A program made the position numbers and the translations under genes. Source: Polyangiaceae bacterium (GTDB lineage Bacteria; Myxococcota_A; Polyangia; Polyangiales; Polyangiaceae). Taken from it: a stretch of 54,486 nucleotides of DNA. A model generated the notes under the pieces. It made no database searches. It saw only the letters and a list, made by a program, of their open reading frames with translations, and was not told the origin of the DNA. Shown piece after piece: positions 26,046-36,156 of this stretch (positions are counted from its first letter, which is position 1; each line of letters begins with the position of its first letter). The stretch is taken from assembly GCA_016933275.1 (NCBI GenBank), contig JAFGBI010000036.1, positions 1-54,486 on the forward strand. Reading direction: 5' to 3'.

Positions 26046-27460
26046 CCCGCTCTCCCCTGCTGGGTGGGCAGCAAGACCGCGAAGACGGCACCGCTCGGGT
26101 CGTTCCCCTCGATCCAGATGCGGCCTGCGTGGCCCTCCACCAGCTTCTTCACGATCGAGAGCCCGAGTCCCGTGCCGCCCTGCTCGCGCGTCGAGCTCGA
26201 GTCGATCTGGTAGAAGGTGTCGAAGACCCGCAGGCGCTCGCTCTCGGGGATTCCGATGCCGGTGTCGGTGACGCGCACCTCGACCGCCGGCCGCACCCCG
26301 GTGAACAGGACGTGCCCCGAGTCGTCGCCGTCACCAGCGTCCAGGGTCCCATCGCTGGCAGAGACGGTGACGGTGCCGGCGGCTGGCGTGAACTTGATAG
26401 CGTTCTCGGCGAGATTCAAGAAGACCTGACGCAGACGCTCCCCGTCGCCCCACACGAAATACCTGCCCGCCGGCACCGTGGCCTCGAAGGTCACCCCCTT
26501 CTTGCGGGCCGTGGGGGCGAGGGTGAGCTGCACGTCCGCGATGACGGTGGCCATGTCGACCAGCTCGCGCGAGACGCGCATCGTCCCGCTCTCGAGCTTC
26601 GAGAGGTCGAGGAGCCCCTTGATGAGCCCAAGGAGCTGCTCCCCTTTCTCTCGGATCGTGGCCACGAAATCGGCCTGGTCGGTGGTAAGCTCGCCCGCGA
26701 TGCCCTCGGACAACATCTCCCCGTATCCGATGATCGAGGTGAGCGGGGTCCGGAGCTCGTGCGACACCGTGGCGAGGAAGTTGCTCTTCAGGCGGTCGAG
26801 CTCCTTCAGTCGGTCATACGCCTCCTGCAGCCGCTGGCTCTTCACCTCGAGCTCGCGATAGCTCTCGCGGATGCTGGCGAGGTGCATCTTGCTCGTGAGG
26901 AGCGCTTTGTGTCCGCTGAACAGGATGAGGTCGAGGGTGCGCAGCAGGTGGTTCGCGATCTGGCCCACCGTCTCCTGACGGGCGCGGGGCATCTTCGCCA
27001 GGAGGATCCGTACCTCGCCGACGTCGAGATCCGGGTCCAGCGCGAGCAGCGTCTCCGGCAGCTCGCGGATCGCGAGCGGCAGGAAGGGGCCGAAGATCAT
27101 GCGGCCGAGCTGCCGGCCATCATACGCAATCGACACGATACGATAGGCGCTGCCGGTCACCGAGGGGTAGATCGCATCGCCCCCCACGCCGGGGTCGACG
27201 GACTTGACCGCGCTGATCTCTTCAGCGAGCACCCGCCGCGCCCGACGCAGGGAGTCGAGATAGACGTAGAGCGGCTCCGGGTGGCTCGCGTCAGCGAGGA
27301 TCCGCCCCTCCGCATTGAAGATCCGCAGAGGGACCCGGAACAGCTCGTAGAAGCTCGCCACGAGCTCGCCGAGGGCGGCGCGATCCACGAGCTCCTCGAG
27401 CGGCGCCCCGCGCCCGATGGTGAGCGCGTCGAGACTCGGCGGTTGGGCGCTCTCGACCAT
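26042..27460 (-). CDS. Soluble sensor histidine kinase with PocR-like N-terminal domain
   Basis: This 472-residue protein has no membrane segment, so it senses a cytoplasmic signal. Residues ~25-180 resemble the PocR ligand-binding domain (FRVPLRIFNAEGRILADA, YRIVSIAYDGRQLGRMIFGP), but without the usual conserved cysteines. A coiled segment (~195-225) leads to HisKA with the phospho-acceptor His234 (SHELRTPLTSIIGYGEML). The HATPase_c domain follows, with NLAENAIKF, VTDTGIGIPESE and GGTGLGLSIVKKL. No response regulator is adjacent. Its ATG shares an A with the TGA of the MglA-like gene, so the two proteins are probably made together. Confidence 0.9.
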   Translation of the reverse strand: MVESAQPPSLDALTIGRGAPLEELVDRAALGELVASFYELFRVPLRIFNAEGRILADASHPEPLYVYLDSLRRARRVLAEEISAVKSVDPGVGGDAIYPSVTGSAYRIVSIAYDGRQLGRMIFGPFLPLAIRELPETLLALDPDLDVGEVRILLAKMPRARQETVGQIANHLLRTLDLILFSGHKALLTSKMHLASIRESYRELEVKSQRLQEAYDRLKELDRLKSNFLATVSHELRTPLTSIIGYGEMLSEGIAGELTTDQADFVATIREKGEQLLGLIKGLLDLSKLESGTMRVSRELVDMATVIADVQLTLAPTARKKGVTFEATVPAGRYFVWGDGERLRQVFLNLAENAIKFTPAAGTVTVSASDGTLDAGDGDDSGHVLFTGVRPAVEVRVTDTGIGIPESERLRVFDTFYQIDSSSTREQGGTGLGLSIVKKLVEGHAGRIWIEGNDPSGAVFAVLLPTQQGRAG

Positions 27461-28188
27461 CAGAGCCCCACCTCGGTGACGAACGGCTCGATCTTGCCGC
27501 CCACGCAGGTCGCCAGGATCTCTCGAACGGTGCGTTGCTGTCCGAGGCTCTGCGCGACCTGGGACATGAAGCGGACGTAGTCGAACCCGAACTTCTCGCG
27601 AAGGCAGTGGGCTCGCTCGAGCGACATCCAGGTCAGGTGCAGCAGACCGAGGAAGCTCTCCACGACCCCCTTGCCCTCGGTGGCGACGGCGAGAAAGACC
27701 GCTTCTCGCCCCTGCTGGGCGAGCTTCGCGATCTCCTCGTCCGATCGGACCCTCGGGAGATCGCGCTTGTTGAACTGAATGATGAGCGGCATTTGCTTGA
27801 GCGTGATGCCGTGCGTCTTGAGGTTCTCCCGAAGGTCCATGAACGAGGCCGCGCTGTTCTGCGCCTCGGTCATCTGAGAATCGGCGATGAACGCGATCCC
27901 GTCCGCACCCTGCACGACCAGGCGCCGGGTCGAGGAGTGGATCACCTGTCCGGGTACGGTGAACACCTTGAGCCGCACCGCCAGTCCGCCGGGATCACGG
28001 AACGCCAGCGGCAGGAGATCGAAGAAGAGCGTCCGATCGTCCCGCGTCTCCAGCGTCATCAGCCGCCCGGTCGTCTTCGCGTCCGCCGCCTCGTGCAGGG
28101 CCTGGAGGTTGGTCGTCTTCCCGCTGAGCGCGGGGCCATAATAGACGAGCTTGATGGTGAGCTCGCGCGCGGAGAAGTCGAGTTGCAC
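27460..28188 (-). CDS. MglA-family Ras-like small GTPase
   Basis: MglA-type GTPases control polarity and motility or act as signalling switches. Starting at the GTG 28188, the protein has 242 residues beginning MQLDFSARELTIKLVYYG, which matches how the family usually begins. An in-frame ATG at 28230 is the alternative. The P-loop is GPALSGKTT (18-26), switch II is the MglA-type FTVPGQV, and the base-specificity motif is NKRDLP. The last ~60 residues extend beyond the GTPase fold (RMSQ-like helix, ILATCVGGKIEPF). The stop overlaps the histidine kinase start, so the GTPase and kinase may work in one pathway. No MglB/roadblock partner is in the window. Confidence 0.88.
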   Translation of the reverse strand: MQLDFSARELTIKLVYYGPALSGKTTNLQALHEAADAKTTGRLMTLETRDDRTLFFDLLPLAFRDPGGLAVRLKVFTVPGQVIHSSTRRLVVQGADGIAFIADSQMTEAQNSAASFMDLRENLKTHGITLKQMPLIIQFNKRDLPRVRSDEEIAKLAQQGREAVFLAVATEGKGVVESFLGLLHLTWMSLERAHCLREKFGFDYVRFMSQVAQSLGQQRTVREILATCVGGKIEPFVTEVGL

Positions 28189-28360
28189 TTCATTCCCCCC
28201 AGAGGGTGAGGCGAGCGCGACCCAGGACATCCACGGGCCCGCACCGGGAGTGATGGTACGATGGCACCATTCCGGAACGATATCCGCAAACCCCTCCCCT
28301 TGCACCTCCTCGCCTCCCTGGTCGGGACCCACCGGGCCTCTGGACCCCATCGGACCTTGC

Positions 28361-29749
28361 TCAGGACCCGTCAGCACTCCAGGCGCGCCGCGCGGCCGCG
28401 ATCGCCTCGACGACTCGGGAGCGCGCCGGCCCGCCAAGGAGACCGCGGCGGTCCACGGCCTGCGCCGGATCGAGCACCCGTCGCACCTCGGGATCACCGA
28501 GCGACGGGTGCACGGCGCCCAGCTCGTCAGCAGGCAATTCGCCGAGCTCGACACCCCGCTCCTCCGCCAAACGGACCAACCCGCCGACAGCGTGGTGCGC
28601 GGCGCGGAATGGCGTCCCCTTGCCGACCAGGAAGTCCGCGAGATCGGTGGCGCAGAGGTGCCCCCGATCGAGCGCGGCGCGCATGCGCTCCCGGGAGAAC
28701 CGCGCGGTGGCGATGGCGCCGGTCAGGGCGCGCAGACAGACCAGCGCACCGTCGAACGCATCGAAGATGGGTCGTTTGTCCTCCTGGAGGTCGCGGCCGT
28801 AACCGAGGCACAGGCTCTTCTCGAGGACGAGCAGCGCGGTGGCCGCCCCGATGGCGAGCGCGCTCTTGCCGCGCACGAGCTCCGCGACGTCGGGGTTCTT
28901 CTTCTGGGGCATCATCGAGGAGCTGGTGGTGAAGGTGTCCGCCAGATTCACGAACCCGAACTCCTGGCTCGACCAGAGCACCAGCTCCTCGCCAATTCGC
29001 GACAGATGGACCCCGAGGATGGCCAGCGTCGAAGCCACCTCCATCAGAAAGTCGCGGCTCGCGGTGGCGTCGATCGAGTTTCGCATCGGTCGGGCGAACT
29101 CGAGCATCTCCGCCACCGCCTCTCGCGCGAGGGGAAACCCCGTCCCCGCCACCGCCCCTGCCCCCAACGGGCACTCGTTCAGGCGCGTGATCGCGTCCTC
29201 GAGGCGCTGGCGGTCCCGCCACAGCATCTCCTGCCAGGCCATGAGGTGGTGGGACAGCCGGCTCGGCTGGCCTCGCTGAAGGTGTGTGTAGGCAGGCATC
29301 ACCGTGTCGAGCTCCGCCTCCGCCTGGCCGAGGATCGCCGACCCAAGCTCGGTGATCGCCGCGACAGTCTCGCGGCCCCGCCGCCGGGCGTAGAGCCGGA
29401 GGTCGGTCGCGATCTGATCGTTCCGTGAACGCCCCGTATGGAGCTTGCCCCCCACGGGGCCGCAGAGCTCGGTGAGACGCGCCTCGATGTTCATGTGCAC
29501 GTCTTCGCGAGCCGGATCCCAGGCGAACTCACCGCGCTCGATTTCGCCGGCGACCTCGGTGAGACCGCGGACGAGCTCGGCGGCCTCCTCCTCGGTGATC
29601 ACATGCGCGAGCGCGAGCCCCCGCGCATGGGCGATCGAGCCCATGATGTCCTCGCGCCAGAGCTCGCAGTCGATGTCCACGCTCGTATTGAGCCGTGCCA
29701 TCGCCGCATCGACGGCGCCCGGCAGGCGGCCTCCTCGCGCCACGCTCAT
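28361..29749 (-). CDS. argH: Argininosuccinate lyase
   Basis: ArgH splits argininosuccinate to arginine and fumarate, the last step of arginine synthesis. The start ATG at 29749 has AAGGGAG upstream and gives 462 residues. Conserved blocks are HTGRSRNDQ (104-112), the catalytic-His motif YTHLQRGQP (154-162), and the superfamily signature SSSMMPQKKNPD (276-287) with the active-site serine loop. No other arg gene is near. It sits between thrH and the MglA-like operon, all on the minus strand. Confidence 0.96.
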   Translation of the reverse strand: MSVARGGRLPGAVDAAMARLNTSVDIDCELWREDIMGSIAHARGLALAHVITEEEAAELVRGLTEVAGEIERGEFAWDPAREDVHMNIEARLTELCGPVGGKLHTGRSRNDQIATDLRLYARRRGRETVAAITELGSAILGQAEAELDTVMPAYTHLQRGQPSRLSHHLMAWQEMLWRDRQRLEDAITRLNECPLGAGAVAGTGFPLAREAVAEMLEFARPMRNSIDATASRDFLMEVASTLAILGVHLSRIGEELVLWSSQEFGFVNLADTFTTSSSMMPQKKNPDVAELVRGKSALAIGAATALLVLEKSLCLGYGRDLQEDKRPIFDAFDGALVCLRALTGAIATARFSRERMRAALDRGHLCATDLADFLVGKGTPFRAAHHAVGGLVRLAEERGVELGELPADELGAVHPSLGDPEVRRVLDPAQAVDRRGLLGGPARSRVVEAIAAARRAWSADGS

Positions 29750-29790
29750 GACCAGTGCTCCCTTCCTGCTGCGGTCTTCCCCATGGAGCT

Positions 29791-30387
29791 TCAGCGCATC
29801 AGCGCATCCCAGAGCTCCTCGTGGGTCTGGGTGCGGGCGAACTGCGGGAATTCCCGGGCCACGTTGTCCGGGCAACGGAAGAGTACGCCGCGATCGGCCG
29901 CGGCCAACATGGTGGTGTCGTTGTAGCTGTCGCCCGCGGAGTGAACGCGATAGCCAAGCGCGCGCAATGCCTCCACGGCGCATCGCTTGCTGTCCACGAT
30001 CCGGAGCGTGTATCCCACCACGCGACCGCTCTTCTCCACCACGAGCTCATGACAGAAAAGGGTCGGGTACCCGAGCTTTCGCATCAGCGGGGCGGCAAAC
30101 TGCGCGAACGTATCGCTCAGCACGATGACCTGGGTGGTCTCGCGCAGCCGCGCGATGAACTCGAGGGCGCCCGGCAGTGGATCGAGGGTCGCGATCACCC
30201 GTTGGATGTCGGGTAGGCGAAGACCGTGGCGATCCAGGATCTCGATCCGACCCCGCATCAGGAGGTCGTAGTCGGGCTCGTCGCGGGTCGTCCGGCGGAG
30301 CTCGGGGATACCCGTTGCATCGGCGAAGGCGATCCAGACCTCGGGGGTGAGGACGCCTTCCAGGTCGAGGGTGATGAGGAGGGGCAC
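29791..30387 (-). CDS. thrH: ThrH: bifunctional phosphoserine phosphatase/homoserine phosphotransferase
   Basis: ThrH is a HAD-family enzyme described in Pseudomonas that dephosphorylates phosphoserine and can transfer the phosphate to homoserine. The 198 residues match the family along their full length: LDLEGVLTPEVWIAFAD (nucleophile Asp8, with Glu10 in place of the usual second Asp), TRDEPDYDLLMRGRIEIL, VIVLSDTFAQFAAPLMRKLG, and AGDSYNDTTMLAAAD. It lies 41 bp upstream of argH on the same strand and is probably co-transcribed with it. Confidence 0.93.
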   Translation of the reverse strand: MPLLITLDLEGVLTPEVWIAFADATGIPELRRTTRDEPDYDLLMRGRIEILDRHGLRLPDIQRVIATLDPLPGALEFIARLRETTQVIVLSDTFAQFAAPLMRKLGYPTLFCHELVVEKSGRVVGYTLRIVDSKRCAVEALRALGYRVHSAGDSYNDTTMLAAADRGVLFRCPDNVAREFPQFARTQTHEELWDALMR

Positions 30388-30683
30388 GGTTCGGTTGCCT
30401 CCAGGGCGATGGCCGCGCGGAGCATAGCCAGCGCGCGGCCATCGTCGAGGTGGACTTCACCGGGACTGGACGAACCAGGAAGAAGCAGCGAAGAATTGGA
30501 GCGGCCGGGCTCCCACCGACCCGCCGCTTCGGCGACTGGCGTGACGCGCTCGACGGCCGGCGCTCGACCGACGCCGTTCGAGGTGGTCGAGCGTGGAGGG
30601 CAGCGTCGTTTCCGTGGAGGACTGGCTCGACGGCCCGAACGCTGGCGGGTAGACTGCTGGGGCTGGCCGTCAAGGCCGCGCGA

Positions 30684-32375
30684 ATGACAGAGCTTTTCGG
30701 AAATACCCAGGGCCTCTCGCCCAGCGCGGTGCGAACGCTGGAGCGTATCTATCGGCGTCGGGTCCCGCTCGACCAGATCGCCACGCTCGAGCTGATCCGG
30801 TCCCTCGCCGATGCCTCCCGTGAGACGAAGCGACAGGTAGGAGCGCTCGTCCATCGTTCGGGCGTGGTGGACTACGTCGTCGTTGGCGACGCGACACGAC
30901 TGTTCCTGCCCGACATCGGCCGGCTGCGCACCGCCGAGGGCCGTTTTCGAGCGCTTCGACTGATCCACACCCATTTGTTCGGCGAACCCCTGACGCGTGA
31001 CGATCTCACCGATCTGTCCCGTCTACGTCTGGATCTGGTCGCCGCGGTGATCCTGTCGCCGGAGGGTGACCCGCGCTCGCTCACCTGGGCCTACAACGTC
31101 CCGACCCACCGCGACGGCGACCAGCCCCACGAAGTGGTGGGTCCGGTCCCCCATGGCCGCCCGCAGCCGCATTTCGGCGAGCTCATCACCTCGCTCGAAG
31201 CGGAATTCGCGCGGCTGGCACGGACCCGGGTGGTGGGGGCCAAGGACGGGCGCGCCATCCTCATCCACGTCGGGACGAAGCACGGGGTCGGCGCCACCCG
31301 TCGCGCCGAGGCGCGCCTCGACGAGCTCGGGAGCCTCGCCGAGACGGCGGGGGTCGCCGTCATCGACCGGGTGATCCAGCTCCGCGAGCGGGTCGACCCC
31401 AGGCTCGTCGTTGGCAAGGGCAAGCTCGAGGAGATCGTCCTCCGTGCCATCGACCTCGACGCACAGACCCTGATCTTCGACTGCAATCTCACCCCGGCGC
31501 AGGCCAGTGGGATCGCATCCCAGACCGACCTCAAGGTGATCGACCGCTCACAGCTGATCCTGGATATCTTCGCTCAGCGCGCCGAGACTCGTGACGGGAA
31601 GCTCCAGGTCGAGCTGGCGCAGCTCAAGTACACGCTCCCCCGCCTGGGCATGAAGGACGACGCCTTGAGCCGCCTCACCGGTGGGATCGGCGGGCGGGGG
31701 CCCGGCGAAACCACGCTCGAGATCGGACGCCGGCGCGCCCGCGAGCGGGTGACCCGTCTGGAGCGGGAGCTCAAGGTCTTGGCCCGAAAACGCGCAGAGC
31801 GGCGTCGCCAACGCGGGCGCGAGGAGATCCCGGTCGTGGCCATCGTGGGCTACACGAACGCGGGCAAGAGCACCCTGCTCAACACGCTGACCGACGCCGG
31901 GGTGCTCGCTGAAGACCGCCTGTTCGCGACCCTCGATACTCGCGCGCGTCGCCTGCGCCTGCCCGGTGGCGTGGACTGTGTCCTCACCGACACGGTGGGC
32001 TTCATCCGCGACATGCCGAAGGATCTCTTCGCGGCGTTCCGGGCGACCTTCGAGGAGGCGGCGGACGCGGACCTTCTGCTCGAGCTCGTCGACGCCTCGG
32101 ACCCCGAATTCGACGAGCACCTGCGCACGACGGAGGAGCTCCTCCGAGAGCTAGGGATCGACCACATCCCGCGGCTCGTGGTCTATAACAAGCTCGATCG
32201 CCTGCCGCTCCCGAACCGGACTGCGCTCGCCCACGAGCCGGACTCCGTCGCGATCTCCGCGCTCGCGCGCGCGACGACCCGACAGCTGCTCGACCGAATT
32301 GCCACCATCCTCACGCCGGTTCCGCGCGGCGAGGCGGTGGAACCCTGGGAGCTTGCCGGATCGGCCGATTGCTGA
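30684..32375 (+). CDS. hflX: GTPase HflX (long form)
   Basis: HflX is a ribosome-splitting or rescue GTPase. The ATG at 30684 gives 563 residues and fits the start of other long HflX proteins (MTELFGNTQGLSPSAVRTLE). The frame is open upstream to 30450 but without similarity. Residues 1-180 form the extra N-terminal domain of the long form. The HflX core has ERVDPRLVVGKGKLEEIV, IDRSQLILDIFAQRA and the GGIGGRGPGET motif (333-343). The G domain has G1 GYTNAGKS (389-396), DTVGFI (G3) and NKLD (G4). It is divergent from thrH, with 296 bp between the starts. Confidence 0.95.
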   Translation: MTELFGNTQGLSPSAVRTLERIYRRRVPLDQIATLELIRSLADASRETKRQVGALVHRSGVVDYVVVGDATRLFLPDIGRLRTAEGRFRALRLIHTHLFGEPLTRDDLTDLSRLRLDLVAAVILSPEGDPRSLTWAYNVPTHRDGDQPHEVVGPVPHGRPQPHFGELITSLEAEFARLARTRVVGAKDGRAILIHVGTKHGVGATRRAEARLDELGSLAETAGVAVIDRVIQLRERVDPRLVVGKGKLEEIVLRAIDLDAQTLIFDCNLTPAQASGIASQTDLKVIDRSQLILDIFAQRAETRDGKLQVELAQLKYTLPRLGMKDDALSRLTGGIGGRGPGETTLEIGRRRARERVTRLERELKVLARKRAERRRQRGREEIPVVAIVGYTNAGKSTLLNTLTDAGVLAEDRLFATLDTRARRLRLPGGVDCVLTDTVGFIRDMPKDLFAAFRATFEEAADADLLLELVDASDPEFDEHLRTTEELLRELGIDHIPRLVVYNKLDRLPLPNRTALAHEPDSVAISALARATTRQLLDRIATILTPVPRGEAVEPWELAGSADC

Positions 32376-32392
32376 ACCGCGCGGCCCACGCG

Positions 32393-33442
32393 TCAGATCC
32401 GCAGCACGGCCGCGCCCCAGTTCAGACCGGCTCCGAGCGCCAGCACGCACACGAGCTGTCCTGCCTTCAGACGCCCGTCCCGGCGCATCTCGTCCACGAG
32501 GATGGGGATGGTGGCCGTCGAGGTGTTGCCGTAGCGAGCGATGTTGGAGGGCACCTTCTCCGCCGGCACCCCGGAGCGCTCGCGAATCGTCTCGTTGATC
32601 CGGTCGTTCGCCTGGTGCGCGATGAACCAATCGATCTGGTCGAGGGTGACGCCGGCGTCGCTGCAGGCCTTCCGAACCGAAGTTGGCAATTTGGTGACCG
32701 CGTGCTTGAAGACCTCCCGCCCCAGCATTTGCGGCAGGTGCTCCTCGCGGGCGACGATCTCTCCGCTGACGTAGGGCCGCTTCCGGTACCCGGCGGGGAT
32801 GTAGAGCTGGTCGAGGTACCGCCCATCGGAGTGCAGGTCGAGACTGAGCAGGCCCGGACCTTCATCCGTGCGCTCCAGGAGCAGCGCGCCGGCACCATCG
32901 CCGAAGATGACGGCGTAGCCCCGGTGGCGCGTGGCGCGCTCGTACTCCTCCACTGACGGCTTCGGGCCCCCCGGCTCGAGCGCGGCCCAATTGGTCCACG
33001 GCATGAAACCCGCCTGCGCCTCGGCGCCGATGATCAGAATCGTGCTCGCGGCCCCGCTCCGAAAGAGCCCGTCCGCGACCTGCAGGCTGAAGAGCATGGC
33101 GGCGCACTGCATTCGAAGATCGAGCGCCGGCACTCCGGGACAACCGAGGGCGGCGCCAAGGAGTGGGCCCGACCCCGGAAAAAAATGGTCCGGGGTCATG
33201 GTGTTGAAGAGGATGTAGTCGAGATCGGCGGGCTGCCGGCCAGCGTCCGCCAACGCGAGCTTGGCCGCCTCGAGCGCCAGATCGGAAGCACCCTGACCCT
33301 CTGGACAGAAGTGGCGCTGCTCGATCCCCGTGCGCTGCCGAACCCACTCGTCGCTCGTGTCCATGATGCGACCGAGGTCCTGATTCGTGTAGGGGCGACC
33401 GGGCAGGTAACGTCCGGAACCGGTGATGCGGAAACCAGCCAT
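32393..33442 (-). CDS. fabH: Beta-ketoacyl-ACP synthase III family protein (FabH-like)
   Basis: KAS III enzymes condense acyl-CoA with malonyl-ACP to start fatty-acid or related synthesis. The ATG at 33442 gives 349 residues. The catalytic triad is intact: Cys113 (DLRMQCAAMLFSL), His276 (IAHQANDRIN) and Asn306 (RYGNTSTATIP). GDGAGALLLE and the C-terminal LALGAGLNWGA are typical. The Cys motif QCAAM differs slightly from the common ACSGF form, and there is a ~15-residue insertion near 150-170. The substrate could therefore be other than acetyl-CoA, and it may serve a secondary pathway. It is convergent with hflX (17 bp). Confidence 0.85.
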   Translation of the reverse strand: MAGFRITGSGRYLPGRPYTNQDLGRIMDTSDEWVRQRTGIEQRHFCPEGQGASDLALEAAKLALADAGRQPADLDYILFNTMTPDHFFPGSGPLLGAALGCPGVPALDLRMQCAAMLFSLQVADGLFRSGAASTILIIGAEAQAGFMPWTNWAALEPGGPKPSVEEYERATRHRGYAVIFGDGAGALLLERTDEGPGLLSLDLHSDGRYLDQLYIPAGYRKRPYVSGEIVAREEHLPQMLGREVFKHAVTKLPTSVRKACSDAGVTLDQIDWFIAHQANDRINETIRERSGVPAEKVPSNIARYGNTSTATIPILVDEMRRDGRLKAGQLVCVLALGAGLNWGAAVLRI

Positions 33443-33645
33443 GGCGTAGAAGAGGGGACGAGGTACCTTGGCGCACTTCGCGCCAAAAGGGGGCTTCGGT
33501 TCACTAGTCGAAGCAGAAGCATTCGTCACAAGGAGATTCGCAGCGGCGGGCAATCCGGCCGACCGTTCCCCATGACCCAAACGAGGCCGGCCAGGTGACC
33601 GCGCAGGGGAAGGCTCGCGAATCCTGCTGCGCGAGGTGCGTCAGC

Positions 33646-35472
33646 TCAGCCGAGCCGCTCATCGTCGCGACGGGGACGTCGATTGCCGTCGAGGACCCGT
33701 TTGCGCACGCGTACCGCGGCGGGGGTCACCTCCACCACCTCGTCGCGGTCGATGAATTCGAGCGCAGTTTCGATGGTGAGAAGGTGCGCGGGGGCCAGGA
33801 TCACGTTCTCGTCCCGACCCGCAGCGCGAATGTTGGTAAGCTTCTTCTCCCGCGTGACGTTGACGTCGAGGTCGTTCTGGCGGTTGTGCTCGCCGACGAT
33901 CATCCCCTCGTAGACCTCGGTACCCGGATCGATGAAAAGCACGCCGCGCGGCTGGAGGTGGAAGAGGGCGTAGGGGGTCGCTCGCCCCTGTCGGTCGGCG
34001 ACGATCGCCCCGTTGGTTCGCCGGAGCATCGGGCCCGAGTACGGCTGCCAGCCGTCGAACATCGTGTTCAACAGACCCGTCCCCCTCGTCTCGGTGAGGA
34101 AGGACGAGCGAAACCCGATCAAGCCACGCGACGCGACGCGATACTCGATCCGCGCACGTCCGAAGCCGAGATTGCTCATCTTGACCATCTGGCCGCGACG
34201 CTCACCGAGCCGCGTCGTCACCGCGCCCACGTACTCCTCGGGGACATCGACGACCACGCGTTCGACCGGCTCGCACCGCGCTTCGTCGATGACGCGAGTC
34301 ACCACCTCCGGCATCCCGACCGCGAATTCGTAGCCCTCCCGACGCATGGTCTCGGCGAGGATCGCCAGCATCAGCTCGCCGCGACCGAAGACGGTGAAGG
34401 TGTCCGGTTCGCCCGTCTCCTCCACGCGCAGCGCGAGGTTGCGCTTGGCCTCCCGGAAGAGCCGGTCCCGAACGTGGCGCGATGTGACCCATTTCCCGAC
34501 CTTCCCCGCGAAGGGTGAGGTATTCACGAGGAAGCTCACCTTGATGGTCGGCTCCTCGACCGTGATCCGAGGCAAGCGCGCCGGAGCCTCGGGGGCGGCG
34601 ATGGTGTCGCCGATCTGGAGGTCGTCGATCCCCGCCACGGCGACGATGTCGCCAGCGGTCGCCGCCTCGACGCGGATCCGCCGGACCGCCTCGTACTGGT
34701 AGAGCGCCGTCACCTTGTGCGCTTCGGTCCCCGTTTCGTTGACGACCACGACCTGCTGGCCATGCTCGATCCTGCCGCGGGTCAGCTTGCAGATCCCGAG
34801 ACGCCCCACGTAGTCGTCGTGCTCGATGTTGTGCACGAGCATCTGCAAGGTCCCCTCGACGTCCCCGCGTGGCGGCGGGACGCGGGCGATGATGTCCTCG
34901 AACAGCGGCACCAGGTCGTTGCCTCCGTCGTCGAGCTCCCGGCGCGCAATGCCCTGTTTGCCAACGGCGTAGAGCACGGGAAAGTCCGCCTGTGCGTCAC
35001 TCGCCTCGAGATCGCAGAACAGGTCGAAGATCTCGCTCAGGACATCGTGCGGTCGCGCGTCGGATCGGTCTATCTTGTTGATGATCACGAGGATCGGAAG
35101 GTCGAGCTCGATCGCCTTCTTGAGGACGAACCGGGTCTGGGGCAGCGGACCCTCGGCGGCGTCCACCAGCAGGATCGCGCCGTCGGCCATCTTGACGGTG
35201 CGCTCGACCTCGCCGCCGAAGTCCGAGTGACCGGGCGTGTCGATGATGTTGATGAGAACGTCACGGTAACGAACGCTGGCGTGCTTGGCGAGGATCGTGA
35301 TCCCGCGCTCGCGCTCGAGATCGTTCGAGTCCATGATCCGCTCCTCGACCACCTCGTTGTCCCGGAAGACCCCGGTCTGGCGCAGCATGGCGTCAACCAA
35401 CGTGGTCTTGCCGTGGTCCACGTGGGCGATGATGGCGACGTTGCGGATGCGTTCGCGCTGGTTGATCGACAT
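33646..35472 (-). CDS. typA: Ribosome-associated GTPase TypA/BipA
   Basis: TypA/BipA is a translational GTPase involved in ribosome assembly and stress adaptation. The ATG at 35472 gives 608 residues. G motifs are AHVDHGKTT (16-24), the switch I region [26 protein letters not shown] and NKIDR. The elongation-factor domains II, III and V and the BipA-specific C-terminal part ([35 protein letters not shown]) are complete. The open frame extends past the start without similarity. It is 49 bp downstream of the cupin regulator gene on the same strand. Confidence 0.97.
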   Translation of the reverse strand: MSINQRERIRNVAIIAHVDHGKTTLVDAMLRQTGVFRDNEVVEERIMDSNDLERERGITILAKHASVRYRDVLINIIDTPGHSDFGGEVERTVKMADGAILLVDAAEGPLPQTRFVLKKAIELDLPILVIINKIDRSDARPHDVLSEIFDLFCDLEASDAQADFPVLYAVGKQGIARRELDDGGNDLVPLFEDIIARVPPPRGDVEGTLQMLVHNIEHDDYVGRLGICKLTRGRIEHGQQVVVVNETGTEAHKVTALYQYEAVRRIRVEAATAGDIVAVAGIDDLQIGDTIAAPEAPARLPRITVEEPTIKVSFLVNTSPFAGKVGKWVTSRHVRDRLFREAKRNLALRVEETGEPDTFTVFGRGELMLAILAETMRREGYEFAVGMPEVVTRVIDEARCEPVERVVVDVPEEYVGAVTTRLGERRGQMVKMSNLGFGRARIEYRVASRGLIGFRSSFLTETRGTGLLNTMFDGWQPYSGPMLRRTNGAIVADRQGRATPYALFHLQPRGVLFIDPGTEVYEGMIVGEHNRQNDLDVNVTREKKLTNIRAAGRDENVILAPAHLLTIETALEFIDRDEVVEVTPAAVRVRKRVLDGNRRPRRDDERLG

Positions 35473-35521
35473 GGGGCGCCGGGCACTATCGCGATCCGAG
35501 GCCCCGCGCAAGCCGCGCCCG

Positions 35522-36073
35522 CTACAAGCTCGGGGCGGGGGCCGCGACGGCGAAGAGCACCGCGGTACCACGGCCGGAATTGACCGCGCGGTACCCCGCC
35601 TCGCCACCCGCGACGATGAGATCGCCGGGGCCGAGCACCCAGCATTCGTCTCCCACCGCGACGTCGAGGGAACCGCGCTCGCAGGTAATGAACTGCCTGG
35701 TGCCGGGACCGCGGGACACCACGCGCACCTGGGTGCCGGCCGGGAGCTCCGTCCGGTCGATTGCCAGTCCGGGCACGGCATCCGGGACCAGGTCACGCAC
35801 CGTCACGCCGTTTCGCGTGCGCTCCGGCAGCGACTCGCGCGAGTACTTTCGCACCGTGGCGCGGGGGTTTCCGATCAGTCCCTCGATGGGGCTCGACAGG
35901 GCGGCCGCCACCTTGACGAGGACATGCAGCGTCGGGTTTGCCTCCCCCGACTCGATGTGCGCCAGCGTGGGACGGGGCACCCCGGAGAGCTCGGCGAGCT
36001 GACGCTGGGTGAGCCCGCGCTCCTCCCGCAGCCGCCGCACGTTGGCCGCCAAGTTGATCGAGGCGTGGTCCAT
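35522..36073 (-). CDS. XRE-family regulator with C-terminal cupin domain
   Basis: The ATG at 36073 gives 183 residues (an extension to 36160 is open but has no support). Residues ~8-65 form an XRE helix-turn-helix ([40 protein letters not shown]). Residues ~100-180 form a cupin barrel ([40 protein letters not shown]). Regulators of this plan usually bind a small molecule in the cupin and control metabolic or resistance genes. No target is evident. It may be co-transcribed with typA. Confidence 0.88.
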   Translation of the reverse strand: MDHASINLAANVRRLREERGLTQRQLAELSGVPRPTLAHIESGEANPTLHVLVKVAAALSSPIEGLIGNPRATVRKYSRESLPERTRNGVTVRDLVPDAVPGLAIDRTELPAGTQVRVVSRGPGTRQFITCERGSLDVAVGDECWVLGPGDLIVAGGEAGYRAVNSGRGTAVLFAVAAPAPSL

Positions 36074-36156
36074 GGTGACGAGAGGGTAGCCGACCGCGAT
36101 GGCCCTCGAAAGCGGGTTCGCGCGACGGCAGGGTCGCCGGCCGCGCGGCATCGCGT

